Assembly: GCF_021245725.1 (NCBI RefSeq)
Contig: NZ_JAJGSX010000038.1
Location: 21,286 to 85,285, forward strand
Reading direction: 5' to 3'
Origin: Pseudonocardia sp. TRM90224
GTDB lineage: Bacteria; Actinomycetota; Actinomycetes; Mycobacteriales; Pseudonocardiaceae
DNA: 64,000 nt
Of the stretch, positions 16,223 to 23,376 are shown piece after piece (the stretch's first letter is position 1; the number at the start of each line of letters is the position of its first letter). The position numbers were made by a program, and so were the translations under genes. The notes beneath the pieces were generated by a model. It was not told where the DNA came from. It saw nothing but the letters and a program-made list of their open reading frames with translations, and made no database searches.

Positions 16223-16834
16223 GTGGCAACCCCTCCCCCGACCGACCTGCGCCTGCTGCGCGGCGCCCGTTCGCGACACACGGTGCTGCGGCACGCCATC
16301 GACATCGCGTCACTCGACGGCCTCACCGCGTTGAGCCTCGGCCGGCTGGCCACCGACCTCGACATCAGCAAGAGCGGGATCCAGACGCTGTTCGGCACGA
16401 AGGAGAACCTCCAGGTCGCGACGGTCGCCGCCGCGGGCGAGGCGTTCCACGACGCCGTCGTGGTTCCGGCGCTCGCCGCCGAGCGCGGGGTCGCGCGGCT
16501 GCGCGCACTGGTCGAGCGGTGGGTCGACTACGCCAGCACGCCGCTCTTCGCCGGCGGCTGCTTCTGGGCGGCGAACCTCGCCGAGTTCGACAGCCGGCCG
16601 GGCCCGGTACGCGACGCGCTCGCCCGCCAGCAGCGGCAGTGGCGCAGCCTGCTCGCCGCGGAGCTGCGGCACGCCACAGAAAAGGGCGAGATCGCCGACC
16701 TCGACCCCGAGCTCGCGGCGTTCCAGCTCGACGCCGTGCTCCTCGCAGCAAACACATCTCTGCGCTTGGGCGACGAAACCGCGACCGCCATGGTCGAGCG
16801 AACGGTCCAGGGCCTGCTCACGCCGCCCCAGTAG
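16223..16834 (+). CDS. TetR family transcriptional regulator
   Basis: A protein of 203 residues from GTG 16223. The DNA-binding domain (VLRHAIDIASLDGLTALSLG, then LATDLDISKSGIQTLFGTKE) is typical. The C-terminal part with YASTPLFAGGCFWAANLAEF is like the TetR_C group of YxaF/LmrA relatives, where this Gly-Gly-Cys region lines the ligand pocket. Some of those bind flavonoids or drugs. It diverges from the NTF2-like/DUF3237 pair and most likely represses it through the CATACG dyad. Its 3' end is 5 bases from one arm of a perfect 22 bp inverted repeat. Confidence 0.9.
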   Translation: MATPPPTDLRLLRGARSRHTVLRHAIDIASLDGLTALSLGRLATDLDISKSGIQTLFGTKENLQVATVAAAGEAFHDAVVVPALAAERGVARLRALVERWVDYASTPLFAGGCFWAANLAEFDSRPGPVRDALARQQRQWRSLLAAELRHATEKGEIADLDPELAAFQLDAVLLAANTSLRLGDETATAMVERTVQGLLTPPQ

Positions 16835-16839
16835 GTCCC

Positions 16840-16861
16840 AGTTGTTCAGGGCGCTCCTAGG
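16840..16861 (+). repeat. Left arm of a perfect 22-bp inverted repeat around the DUF1992 gene
   Basis: Begins AGTTGTTCAGGGCGCT and ends CCTAGG. Its exact reverse complement is at 17391-17412. The arm lies between the TetR stop and the convergent DUF1992 stop. The two arms enclose one gene and about 530 bases. Confidence 0.85.
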
Positions 16862-16865
16862 CCGA

Positions 16866-17339
16866 TCAAGGCTTGCGCCAGGGCCACCATCTGGGTCGCG
16901 TGGGCTTCTCCGCCACATCCGGCCGTGCGGGCGTGGCCTTCTGCGCGACAGCGGGACGCTCGGCGCGCCAGCGTTCGAGCGCGTCATCGAGGTCCACGCG
17001 CCGGATGGGGATCGCCGGCCCCTCCGGCGCCCGCATGAACTCGACGATCCGCCCGTTCAGCTCGTTGACGGCATCCCGCACCGCAGCCTCGCTGCGCAGT
17101 CCCTGCAGAGTGGCCGGCAGCCGGTCGATCTCCTTCCGCAGCTGGATGGACATCGGCAGCAGCGCCTCCATCGAGACGCCCTCGCGCTTCATCCAGTCGT
17201 TCAGCCACCAGTTGTCGTCGTGCGGCTGGTCCAGGCCGCGCAACGGCTTGCCGTGGCCGGGCAGGTTGTCGAAGGCGCCACGTTCCTGGGCTTCCCGGAT
17301 GGCCTTGTCGACCGCCGTTTCGTACTTCGGGACGTCCAT
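16866..17339 (-). CDS. DUF1992 (DnaJ subfamily C member 28-like conserved domain) protein
   Basis: A protein of 157 residues. The family core is almost complete: a helix ending in AIREAQERGAFDNLPGHGKP (residues 13-32), then PLRGLD, WWLNDWMKREGV and LRKEIDRLP. The GAFDNLPGxGKPL stretch is the hallmark of DUF1992, found in bacteria and in the eukaryotic DNAJC28. The J domain itself is absent. The function is unproven; membrane or chaperone roles have been suggested. The C-terminal tail ends in WWPWRKP, a Trp/Arg-rich patch that may touch the membrane. ATG 17339 is followed upstream by a small hairpin (ACAAC-CTCA-GTTGT at 17374-17387). The gene is bracketed by a perfect inverted repeat. Confidence 0.85.
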   Translation of the reverse strand: MDVPKYETAVDKAIREAQERGAFDNLPGHGKPLRGLDQPHDDNWWLNDWMKREGVSMEALLPMSIQLRKEIDRLPATLQGLRSEAAVRDAVNELNGRIVEFMRAPEGPAIPIRRVDLDDALERWRAERPAVAQKATPARPDVAEKPTRPRWWPWRKP

Positions 17340-17390
17340 GCTGCTCCCCCTTCACGCACAGCCGATCATATCAACAACCTCAGTTGTGCA

Positions 17391-17412
17391 CCTAGGAGCG
17401 CCCTGAACAACT
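17391..17412 (-). repeat. Right arm of the perfect 22-bp inverted repeat
   Basis: Exact reverse complement of 16840-16861. Its last two bases are part of the stop codon of the next TetR gene, so it lies at that gene's 3' end and upstream of the DUF1992 start. No target-site duplication or recombinase gene is evident. Confidence 0.85.
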
Positions 17413-18001
17413 AGTGCTCGAGCAGGCCGACGACCAGCACCCGCAGCGCGGACGCCACCTGCGCACCCTCGCCCGCGCTGAGCAGCTGGAGCACCGGGTC
17501 GCTCTGCAGGCCGGCGAGCAGGACGTGCGCCACGACGTCGGCGGGGAGGTCGGGGCGCTCCGCGCGGATGAGGGCCGCGACGTGGGCGTGCCAGGCGCGG
17601 TAGATCGGGTGCGCGTCGTGGGAGTCGTCGTGGCCGACGGTTGTGGTTGTCGCCGCGTGCCCGAGCGCGGCGAGCAGGCCCTTGTTTCGCGCCACCAGCC
17701 CCACTACGGCATCGACGAACGCGAGCAGTCGCTCCCCCGGCGGCGCGCCCGGCCCCAGCGGCGGCGGGCCGGTCTCGACGGCGTCGCCGAGCGACTGCGC
17801 CCGCTCGCGCATGAGCTCCACCATCAGCCCCATTCGGCTGCCGAAGCGGTGGAACACCGTGCCCTTCCCGACGCCGGCCGCAACAGCGACCGCCTCCATC
17901 GAGACCTGCTCGGGCCGATGGGTGGCGAGCAGCTCCTCGGTCGCCGCCAGGATCGCGCGCCGGTTGCGCTGCGCGTCGGCACGCATCCGCTCATGGGGCA
18001 C
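17411..18001 (-). CDS. TetR family transcriptional regulator
   Basis: A protein of 196 residues. The helix-turn-helix is NRRAILAATEELLATH, then MEAVAVAAGVGKGTVFHRFG. The C-terminal part (LLAFVDAVVGLVARNKGLLAAL, RAWHAHVAALIRAERPDLPA) is of the TetR_C_11 or SCO1712 type. GTG 18001 has a GGAGG ribosome binding site. It diverges from the quinone oxidoreductase gene with a perfect TGGAC-N5-GTCCA dyad in the gap, so it probably represses that gene in response to a quinone, drug or redox stress. The ligand is inference. Confidence 0.9.
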   Translation of the reverse strand: MPHERMRADAQRNRRAILAATEELLATHRPEQVSMEAVAVAAGVGKGTVFHRFGSRMGLMVELMRERAQSLGDAVETGPPPLGPGAPPGERLLAFVDAVVGLVARNKGLLAALGHAATTTTVGHDDSHDAHPIYRAWHAHVAALIRAERPDLPADVVAHVLLAGLQSDPVLQLLSAGEGAQVASALRVLVVGLLEH

Positions 18002-18022
18002 GGAACCTCCAGGCTCGACAAG

Positions 18023-18037
18023 TGGACCGCCAGTCCA
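18023..18037. promoter_or_regulatory. TetR operator TGGAC-CGCCA-GTCCA
   Basis: A perfect 5-base dyad 22 bases before the TetR start and 59 before the oxidoreductase start. Size and location fit one TetR dimer controlling both divergent genes. Confidence 0.6.
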
Positions 18038-18095
18038 GTACGTTCTCAGCAGAACTTGACCGCTACTCCACTTTATCGGAAGGCAGGCGACGTTC

Positions 18096-19043
18096 GTGCG
18101 ACGCGTGCGCTACTACCAGTACGGGGGCCCGGACGTCCTGACCGTCGAGGAGGCCGAGATCCCCACACCAGCCGCCGGCCAGGTCCGCATCAAGGTGGAG
18201 GCGATCGGGGCGAACTTCGTCGACACCAAGTTCCGCAGGGGCCCTTCGGCCGGGACGATCTTCCAGCGCCCGCTGCCCGGCCTGCTCACCGGCGACGTCG
18301 TCGGAACCGTCGAAGGCACCGGTGAGCGCGTCGCCACGCTCGTCGAGGACGCCTTCGCCGAGTACGTCGTCGCCGATGCGGAGTGGCTCGTCCCGGTGCC
18401 GGCCGGCGTCGAGGCCGGCCCGGCCAGCATGCTGGCGCTCGCCGGACCGGTTGCGATCGGCACCCTCCGGACGGCGGCGATCGGCAAGGGCGAGACCGTC
18501 CTGGTGCATTCGGCCGCGGGCAGCATCGGCCATCTCGCGACGCAGATCGCCAAGGAGCTCGGCGCCGGCACCGTCATCGGCACCGCGGGCTCGGCCGCCA
18601 AGCTCGACTTCGTCCGGGAGCACGGCGCGGACGTCGCGATCGACTACAGCGCCGACGACTGGCCCGACCGCGTGCGCGAGGTCGCACCGGCCGGCGTCGA
18701 CGTCGTGCTGGACGCCGTCGGCGGCGAGACCATGTTGCGCAGCATCGACCTGCTGGCGCCGCGCGGCCGCCTCGTCGCGTACGGGGCGGCGAGCGGCGAG
18801 CTGACCAGCATTCCGATCACCAGCGTCTTCGCGCTCCGATCGCTCACCGGGTACTCCACGCTCGCGCTGCGGGGCGCGGACCCGGCCGGCGCCCGCCGCG
18901 ACATGAACGACGTCAGCCGGCTCATCGCGACCGGACGGTTGAACACCGCCGTGCACGTCGAGCTCCCGCTCGCCGAGGCCGCGCAGGCGCACCGGATCCT
19001 GGAGGGGCGCGCCAACCTCGGGCGGGTCGTCCTGCGCCCCTGA
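18096..19043 (+). CDS. Zinc-free medium-chain dehydrogenase/reductase, quinone oxidoreductase-like
   Basis: A protein of 315 residues. The N-terminal GroES-like domain has YYQYGGPDVLTVEE and IKVEAIGANFVDTKFRRG, with Asn-Phe-x-Asp in place of the zinc Cys of alcohol dehydrogenases. The Rossmann domain has VLVHSAAGSIGHLATQIAKE, a variant of the quinone reductase AAGGVG motif, and VVLDAVGG. It probably reduces quinones or unsaturated ketones with NADPH. GTG 18096 follows a GGAAGGCAGG ribosome binding region. It is transcribed away from the TetR gene that likely controls it. No odd features are seen. Confidence 0.9.
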   Translation: MRRVRYYQYGGPDVLTVEEAEIPTPAAGQVRIKVEAIGANFVDTKFRRGPSAGTIFQRPLPGLLTGDVVGTVEGTGERVATLVEDAFAEYVVADAEWLVPVPAGVEAGPASMLALAGPVAIGTLRTAAIGKGETVLVHSAAGSIGHLATQIAKELGAGTVIGTAGSAAKLDFVREHGADVAIDYSADDWPDRVREVAPAGVDVVLDAVGGETMLRSIDLLAPRGRLVAYGAASGELTSIPITSVFALRSLTGYSTLALRGADPAGARRDMNDVSRLIATGRLNTAVHVELPLAEAAQAHRILEGRANLGRVVLRP

Positions 19044-19049
19044 TCGGCC

Positions 19050-19982
19050 TCAGGAGCGCAGCTCCCAGCGCAGCCCGCCGAGCGCCGTCCGGTCGTCGTC
19101 GTTCCCGGCGTGCGGTCGCTCGAACCAACCCGCGTACTCGGCGATCTCCGAGAGCCGCCAGTCGAGGCGGAACAGTTCGAGCATCGGCTCCCGCGCACCC
19201 AACGCCTGGGCGGTCACGGCCCCGATATCGACGAGGTCGACGAGATCACGCTCGCGCGGGGCGAGCGCCAGCGACTCCCAGTCGACCAGCCACAGCCCTT
19301 CCGGTGTGACGACCTGGTTGGCGAAGTGCGGCTCGCCGTGGGTGGCGACCCAGATGTCGCCGGCCCGTCGAGCCTCGACCAGCAGCGCAAGGTGCTGGCG
19401 GGCCCAGCGCTCGACCTCGTCGATCCGCTCCGCGATGGCGGCGCGGGCCTCCTCGCCGAACGGACCGCTCGTCCACGGTGCGGCGGTCCTGCGTCTGAGC
19501 TGATCAGCGAGGTCGGCAGGGACCCGCGACCGCCACCGCGGGATCCGGGGCGGCGGCCGGCGGGAGTGCAGGTCGTCCAGCACGGCCAGCACCTCGACGA
19601 CGTGCGCGGGCGCCGCCGCCTCCTCCTGACTGGGGGTCCGCCCGTCCAGCCAGCGGGTCGCGCTGATGACTCCCCTGGCGAGCGGGACCGTGAATGCCCC
19701 CGACTTCGCCGGCAACGCCGCCCATATCGAGCGCACGCCCTCCGACGCCAGCACCGCCGCACCGGCGTAGGCCGCTTCCAGTGATGACGCCGAATGCCGG
19801 TCGCCGAGCACGTCCAGCGTCGCGAACACCGCGCGACCTGCACCGTCGCCGACCTTCCAGTGGTGGGCGCCGAAGCCGACCGGGAGGTTGACCGCCGTTT
19901 GCGCGTCAGGCAGCCAGTGCGTCCGCACCGCGTCGCACACCTCGGCGTCGGTCACCCACTCGGGCGGCGTATACATGCGCAT
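19050..19982 (-). CDS. Aminoglycoside phosphotransferase (APH)-fold protein
   Basis: A protein of 310 residues from ATG 19982, with ATG 19976 as an alternative; a GAGG lies just before the first. The kinase-like C-terminal lobe has VATHGEPHFANQV, matching the APH catalytic loop HGDxHxxN with Glu in place of the usual catalytic Asp, and LWLVDWESLALAPRERDLVD, the metal-binding Asp with following ALAPRERDL. The N lobe is shorter and lacks an obvious Lys. Such proteins phosphorylate sugars, antibiotics, choline or amines. The Glu substitution at the catalytic base is unusual and could lower activity. It is convergent with the oxidoreductase, 6 bases apart. Confidence 0.8.
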   Translation of the reverse strand: MRMYTPPEWVTDAEVCDAVRTHWLPDAQTAVNLPVGFGAHHWKVGDGAGRAVFATLDVLGDRHSASSLEAAYAGAAVLASEGVRSIWAALPAKSGAFTVPLARGVISATRWLDGRTPSQEEAAAPAHVVEVLAVLDDLHSRRPPPRIPRWRSRVPADLADQLRRRTAAPWTSGPFGEEARAAIAERIDEVERWARQHLALLVEARRAGDIWVATHGEPHFANQVVTPEGLWLVDWESLALAPRERDLVDLVDIGAVTAQALGAREPMLELFRLDWRLSEIAEYAGWFERPHAGNDDDRTALGGLRWELRS

Positions 19983-20047
19983 GATCCTCGGGGTGGGACC
20001 CCGACCGATCAAGCACAATACGGGCGACCATTGCAAGATTTCACAAC

Positions 20048-20076
20048 TTGTCAGCTCTCTTACCCACTGATACTTT
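20048..20076 (+). promoter_or_regulatory. Possible sigma-70-type promoter for the Cys-rich micropeptide
   Basis: TTGTCA at 20048-20053 and TACTTT at 20071-20076 are 17 bases apart in an unusually AT-rich 100-base stretch before the micropeptide start. The -10 match is moderate. No other signal is clear in this gap. Confidence 0.3.
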
Positions 20077-20114
20077 GATTCTATTCAGGTGAATCGTGCG
20101 TCGAGGAGGCCGCA

Positions 20115-20312
20115 ATGCGAGTAATTGCCTTGATCAGCGACAGGCTGCTGAGCATCGCCGTCCCGGCCGCCACCGCGAGCGCGGACCGGCGCCGATGCAG
20201 CGTCGAGTGCAACCGCGACCGCTGCCCCGGGCAGCGCATGGTGGAACGCTGCGTCTACTGCAGCGGCGGCGCCCCGAAGTGCGTGTGCCAGACGTGGTGC
20301 ATCAAGGAGTGA
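20115..20312 (+). CDS. Cys-rich micropeptide with leader-like N terminus
   Basis: A peptide of 65 residues. A strong GAGGAGG Shine-Dalgarno 6-7 bases before the ATG argues it is translated. The first 23 residues form a leader-like helix (LISDRLLSIAVP) ending in AATASA, an AxA site that could be cut. The remaining 42 residues hold eight Cys at 28, 32, 37, 46, 49, 56, 58 and 62, enough for four disulfides, two zinc knuckles or thioether rings. I recall short actinobacterial peptides with a DRLLxxxVPxxxAxA start and a Cys-rich core, but no function is known to me. No lanthionine or radical SAM maturase lies nearby. It is followed by a 74-base hairpin and faces a SARP operon. Confidence 0.65.
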   Translation: MRVIALISDRLLSIAVPAATASADRRRCSVECNRDRCPGQRMVERCVYCSGGAPKCVCQTWCIKE

Positions 20313-20350
20313 GCAGGTAGGTCGGGGCCCGGCCGCGGTCCGGCGGCCGG

Positions 20351-20424
20351 CGCTCGTGCACAGGTTGGCACCTCCGTGCACAAGTTCGAACCTGTGCACG
20401 GGGAGGCGAACCTGTGCACGAGCG
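20351..20424. terminator. 74-base nested hairpin between convergent genes
   Basis: Perfect 16-base outer arms (CGCTCGTGCACAGGTT at 20351-20366 and its complement at 20409-20424), then a second CCTCC..GTGCACA stem with a two-base bulge and a GTTCGAAC centre. It lies between the micropeptide and the zinc-ribbon gene, which converge, so it could terminate both. CCTGTGCACG or its complement recurs within the arms. Confidence 0.7.
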
Positions 20425-20437
20425 ACCCCCGACCGGC

Positions 20438-20683
20438 TCACCCCGCCGGCGGGGTTCGGGTCAGGCTGCGGCGGGCGACCGTGCGGCAGCTCGGGCAGCG
20501 GATCGCGACGGTCGGTGATCCTGCGGCCTTGAACCGGACACCGCCGGCGTCCCAGACGGAGAACTCGTGGCCGCATTCGCACGACGTGCGCCACTCGCGC
20601 GATTCGGCCTCGATCGCGGCCGACCGGGCCGGGAGCAGCGCCGTCACGAGGCGCTGCGTCAACGACAGATCCGCTTTCGACAT
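20438..20683 (-). CDS. Small zinc-ribbon protein
   Basis: A protein of 81 residues. An amphipathic N-terminal helix (LTQRLVTALLPARSAAIEAE) precedes a WRTSCECG knuckle (Cys 35 and 37), then FSVWDAGGVRFKAAG and a second knuckle CPSC (Cys 63 and 66). The four Cys should hold one zinc. Proteins with a W..SC.CG...S.WD.GG.R pattern are common small actinobacterial genes with no assigned function; nucleic-acid or protein binding is possible. It lies 56 bases after the SARP gene and may be its last operon member. The N-terminal R-L-x3-L-L-P helix resembles that of the convergent micropeptide, which may be chance. Confidence 0.65.
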   Translation of the reverse strand: MSKADLSLTQRLVTALLPARSAAIEAESREWRTSCECGHEFSVWDAGGVRFKAAGSPTVAIRCPSCRTVARRSLTRTPPAG

Positions 20684-20739
20684 CGTCCGCCATCCCTCGA
20701 TCCACGATCCCCGCTGAGCCGGCGCCCAGTATCGCCATC

Positions 20740-21513
20740 TCAACCCGCGATCGCGATGCCCTGATCGGCACGAAAGGCTGCGAGGGCCGGGCTCACGACA
20801 TCGTGGCGGAGGATGTCGCAGTTGAGCTGGCGCAACACCGGTGTCGGTTCGAGGCCGAGCTCGGCGGCGAGGAGCCGGCGGTACCGCGCGTAGTGGCGCA
20901 GCGCGTCGTTGTGGCAGCCGGTGGCGTAGAGGGCGCGCATCAGCGCGGCGTGGGCACGTTCCCGGAAGGGATGCTCGCGGAGCAGGACCTCCAGTTCGGC
21001 GACGGCGTCGGCGGCCCGGCCGCAGGCCTGGAGCGCCTCGGCGCGACGCTCGACGGTGTCGAGCCTGCGCAGTTCGAGCCGCCCGGCCTCCGCGGCCAGC
21101 ATCGGCAGGTCGAGGAACTCGCTGTAGGCGGGCCCGCGCCACAGCTCCAGTGCCTTGCCGAGCCCGTGCGCGGTCTCGGCCGCGCCCGCCAACGCCGCCT
21201 CGAAGTCCGCGGCGTCGGTGTGGGCGCTCAGGGCGTAGCCGCCTGCCGCGCGGGCCAGGGCGTCACCGACGGATCGACGCAGCCGCGCCGCGACGCTGTA
21301 GAGCGCCGGGGCCGGGTGCAGTGGCGGCCTGCCGGCGAAGACGTTCTCCGTGAGGGTCTCCGCACGCACGATCTGGCCGCGATGCGCGACCAGAACCGCC
21401 ACGAGCCTGCGCACGCGCAGCCCCTCCAGCGGGATCGGACGGCCACCGACGTCGCACGCCTCGAGCGTGCCGAGCACGGCGACCGACATCGACGGAACGA
21501 CGTATGGGGTCAC
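20740..21513 (-). CDS. SARP-type transcriptional regulator (OmpR-like wHTH plus BTAD)
   Basis: A protein of 257 residues from GTG 21513, whose first bases overlap the TGA of the LLM gene. The winged helix spans residues 10-95 (VAVLGTLEACDVGGRPIPLE, RRLVAVLVAHRGQIV, then ALYSVAARLRRSVGDAL). The bacterial transcriptional activation domain covers residues 100-250, rich in helical TPR-like repeats (AEALQACGRAADAVAELEVL, then HYARYRRLLAAELGLEPTP). This is a complete short SARP, a class that activates antibiotic and secondary metabolite genes in actinomycetes. Its place after a thioesterase-like and an LLM gene, and opposite a Cys-rich peptide, suggests a small metabolite locus, by inference. Confidence 0.85.
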   Translation of the reverse strand: MTPYVVPSMSVAVLGTLEACDVGGRPIPLEGLRVRRLVAVLVAHRGQIVRAETLTENVFAGRPPLHPAPALYSVAARLRRSVGDALARAAGGYALSAHTDAADFEAALAGAAETAHGLGKALELWRGPAYSEFLDLPMLAAEAGRLELRRLDTVERRAEALQACGRAADAVAELEVLLREHPFRERAHAALMRALYATGCHNDALRHYARYRRLLAAELGLEPTPVLRQLNCDILRHDVVSPALAAFRADQGIAIAG

Positions 21514-22529
21514 ATCAGGTCCTTCGGGTTACTGCCGCGGAGACGCGGTCGGCGGACCGTGGGTCGGTCCGGGGCCGCGGCGCGCAGCGTCGATTCGATG
21601 TCGTCCCAGCACAGCCCCGGCGGCAGGCCGACCATGACGAGGTCGGCGACCTCGTCCCATTCCGCGAGCGCGGCGCGGACGTCGTCCTCGGTCCCGCTTG
21701 CGGTGAACTCGTCGATCAGCTCCTGCGCCTCGGGTGGGACCACGCAGTTGCGCGGGTGCGGCCGCGGGTTGGCGGCCAGGACGGCTTGCACTGCGGCGCC
21801 GTGGCCCTGCCGGGTCGCGGCCGCGGCGTAGTCGGTGCCCATCGCGCAGAGGTACCAGGCGATCGTCGCCGCGGCCGCGGCCCGCGCGGCTCCTGGATCG
21901 GACGCGGCGACCGTCGTCGGACCGGCGATCACCTCGATCGGCCGGGTGAACCCGGCGGCGCGTTCGGAGATGGCGGACCGGGACTGGAACACCGGGAACC
22001 AACCGTCTGCGAGCTCGGTGGCCACCTCGATCGTGCGGTTGCCGAGTGCCGCGAGCCAGATCCGCAGGTCGGGAGCATCGGGGCTGCCGAGGGCGAGCGG
22101 GCGTGCACCCAGCTCCGGGCGGGCGCCGGCCCGCCCACCGCGGACCAGGTTCCTGATCTCGCTGGTCGTCTCGCGCAGCCGCGCGGCAGGACGCTCGAAC
22201 GGCACGCGGTGGAATCCCTCGACCAGCGCGGCGGTGCTGGCGCCGAGCCCGAGGACGAACCTGCCACCGCAGCTGCGGTGCAGCGTGGTCGCGGTCATCG
22301 CGAGCGTGGCAGGTGATCGGCCCCAGATCGACAGGACGCCGGCGACCAGCGTGATCCGGCGTGTGAGCACCCCGATCCGGCTGAGCATGACGGTCGAGTC
22401 GAGGCCCCATGCTTCCGGCAGCGAGAACGCCTCATAGCCCAGTTCGTCGGCCAGCTGCGCGGTGCGGACGATGATGTCCTCCCGCGTCTCCATCGGGGTC
22501 AGCGCCACCCCGCGACGGCCGGCGGTCAC
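21510..22529 (-). CDS. LLM-class flavoprotein (likely F420-dependent oxidoreductase)
   Basis: A protein of 339 residues from GTG 22529, which overlaps the upstream TGA as GTGA. The luciferase-like TIM barrel is clear: ELGYEAFSLPEAWGLDSTVM at residues 30-50, then RRITLVAGVLSIWGRSPATL, GGRFVLGLGAS, and IWLAALGNRTIEVATELADG with the family's Gly-Asn signature. The C-terminal helices end in VADLVMVGLPPG, the phosphate-binding turn. Most actinobacterial members use coenzyme F420 rather than FMN. It would reduce or oxidise a small organic substrate. Coupling to the thioesterase-like gene before and SARP after suggests joint expression. The substrate is unknown. Confidence 0.85.
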   Translation of the reverse strand: MTAGRRGVALTPMETREDIIVRTAQLADELGYEAFSLPEAWGLDSTVMLSRIGVLTRRITLVAGVLSIWGRSPATLAMTATTLHRSCGGRFVLGLGASTAALVEGFHRVPFERPAARLRETTSEIRNLVRGGRAGARPELGARPLALGSPDAPDLRIWLAALGNRTIEVATELADGWFPVFQSRSAISERAAGFTRPIEVIAGPTTVAASDPGAARAAAAATIAWYLCAMGTDYAAAATRQGHGAAVQAVLAANPRPHPRNCVVPPEAQELIDEFTASGTEDDVRAALAEWDEVADLVMVGLPPGLCWDDIESTLRAAAPDRPTVRRPRLRGSNPKDLM

Positions 22530-23341
22530 TGAGGACCTGTCGGCGACAGCGCAGCGTCGGCGGACCGGACGGACCGGACGGACCGCTCGCGGACGATGAC
22601 CCAGACCGTCCGGGCCGCGGCCAACACCTCTCCCGACGACGAGAGCAGCGCCGAGCCCGCCGAGAGCTTGCGCCCGTCGACGGCGATCGGCCAGGCGACA
22701 ACCTGGTAGGTGTGCCCGGCCACCGGCAGCCGCGCGATCCGAGCGCGCATCCGACCGAGCACCACGATCGAGCCGGTGGGCACCGCGCCGGTCGCGAGGG
22801 CGTCCTCCACAGCGGCGAAGCCGGTCGGGCAGTCGAGCGCAGCCCAAACCATCTCCGGCCCGACCGTCCCGTCCACACCCGCGATCGACGGCTGCGGCGC
22901 GAACGGTGCGGCCCAGATGCGGCGGCCCGGCAACTTGCCGGCGAAGATCCGCAGTCCGTCGCCGACCACCCGCGCGTTGCCGCAGACGAAGCATTCGGGG
23001 AACACCGAACCCGCCGCGCAGCTGGACCGCTGCGCGGCGATCTCCGCCTCGTGCGCGCCGACCACCGCCGGGACCGACAGGTCCGTCTCGGCATCGGGCA
23101 CGAGCCGCCCGCCGGCCAGCACCTCACCGGAGTCGTCGACAACAACAACCGCGTCGCCGTCGGTGTCGGTGTCGGTGTCGTGGCGGACGTCCAGCGGCCG
23201 CCCGACCGGCACCGGCCGGCGCAGACGCACCTGGGCCGATCCGCCGAGCACACCGGCGAGCGCACCACAGGCGATCCCGCCGTTCGCGGCGCCTGGCGGC
23301 CCGGTGAAACGTGGATCGATGTACAAGCTCGTCGTGGTCAC
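22526..23341 (-). CDS. Hotdog-fold thioesterase-like protein with a Cys-rich insert
   Basis: A protein of 271 residues with two hotdog-like halves. The first has GPPGAANGGIACGALAGVLG and VRLRRPVPVGRPLDV, the second WAALDCPTGFAAVE, SIVVLGRMRARIARLPVAG and YQVVAWPIAVDGRKLSAGSA. Both resemble the hydration-dehydration and acyl-CoA thioesterase fold. A CFVCGN segment near residue 115 recalls a zinc or redox Cys pair found in relatives. The sequence has a DTDTDTDG run encoded by a GTCGGT repeat at about 23156-23177. It is the first gene of the unit and lies 35 bases after the AfsR-like gene. Activity on CoA thioesters is plausible, unproven. Confidence 0.7.
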   Translation of the reverse strand: MTTTSLYIDPRFTGPPGAANGGIACGALAGVLGGSAQVRLRRPVPVGRPLDVRHDTDTDTDGDAVVVVDDSGEVLAGGRLVPDAETDLSVPAVVGAHEAEIAAQRSSCAAGSVFPECFVCGNARVVGDGLRIFAGKLPGRRIWAAPFAPQPSIAGVDGTVGPEMVWAALDCPTGFAAVEDALATGAVPTGSIVVLGRMRARIARLPVAGHTYQVVAWPIAVDGRKLSAGSALLSSSGEVLAAARTVWVIVRERSVRSVRSADAALSPTGPQ

Positions 23342-23376
23342 GGCACCAGCGTGCTGGTGGGCCGTTCAGGAAGCGT

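Noticed and set aside
16840..17412. The DUF1992 segment as an insertion sequence with terminal repeats
   Set aside because: The gene inside is not a transposase and no target duplication is visible, so it is only reported as an inverted repeat.
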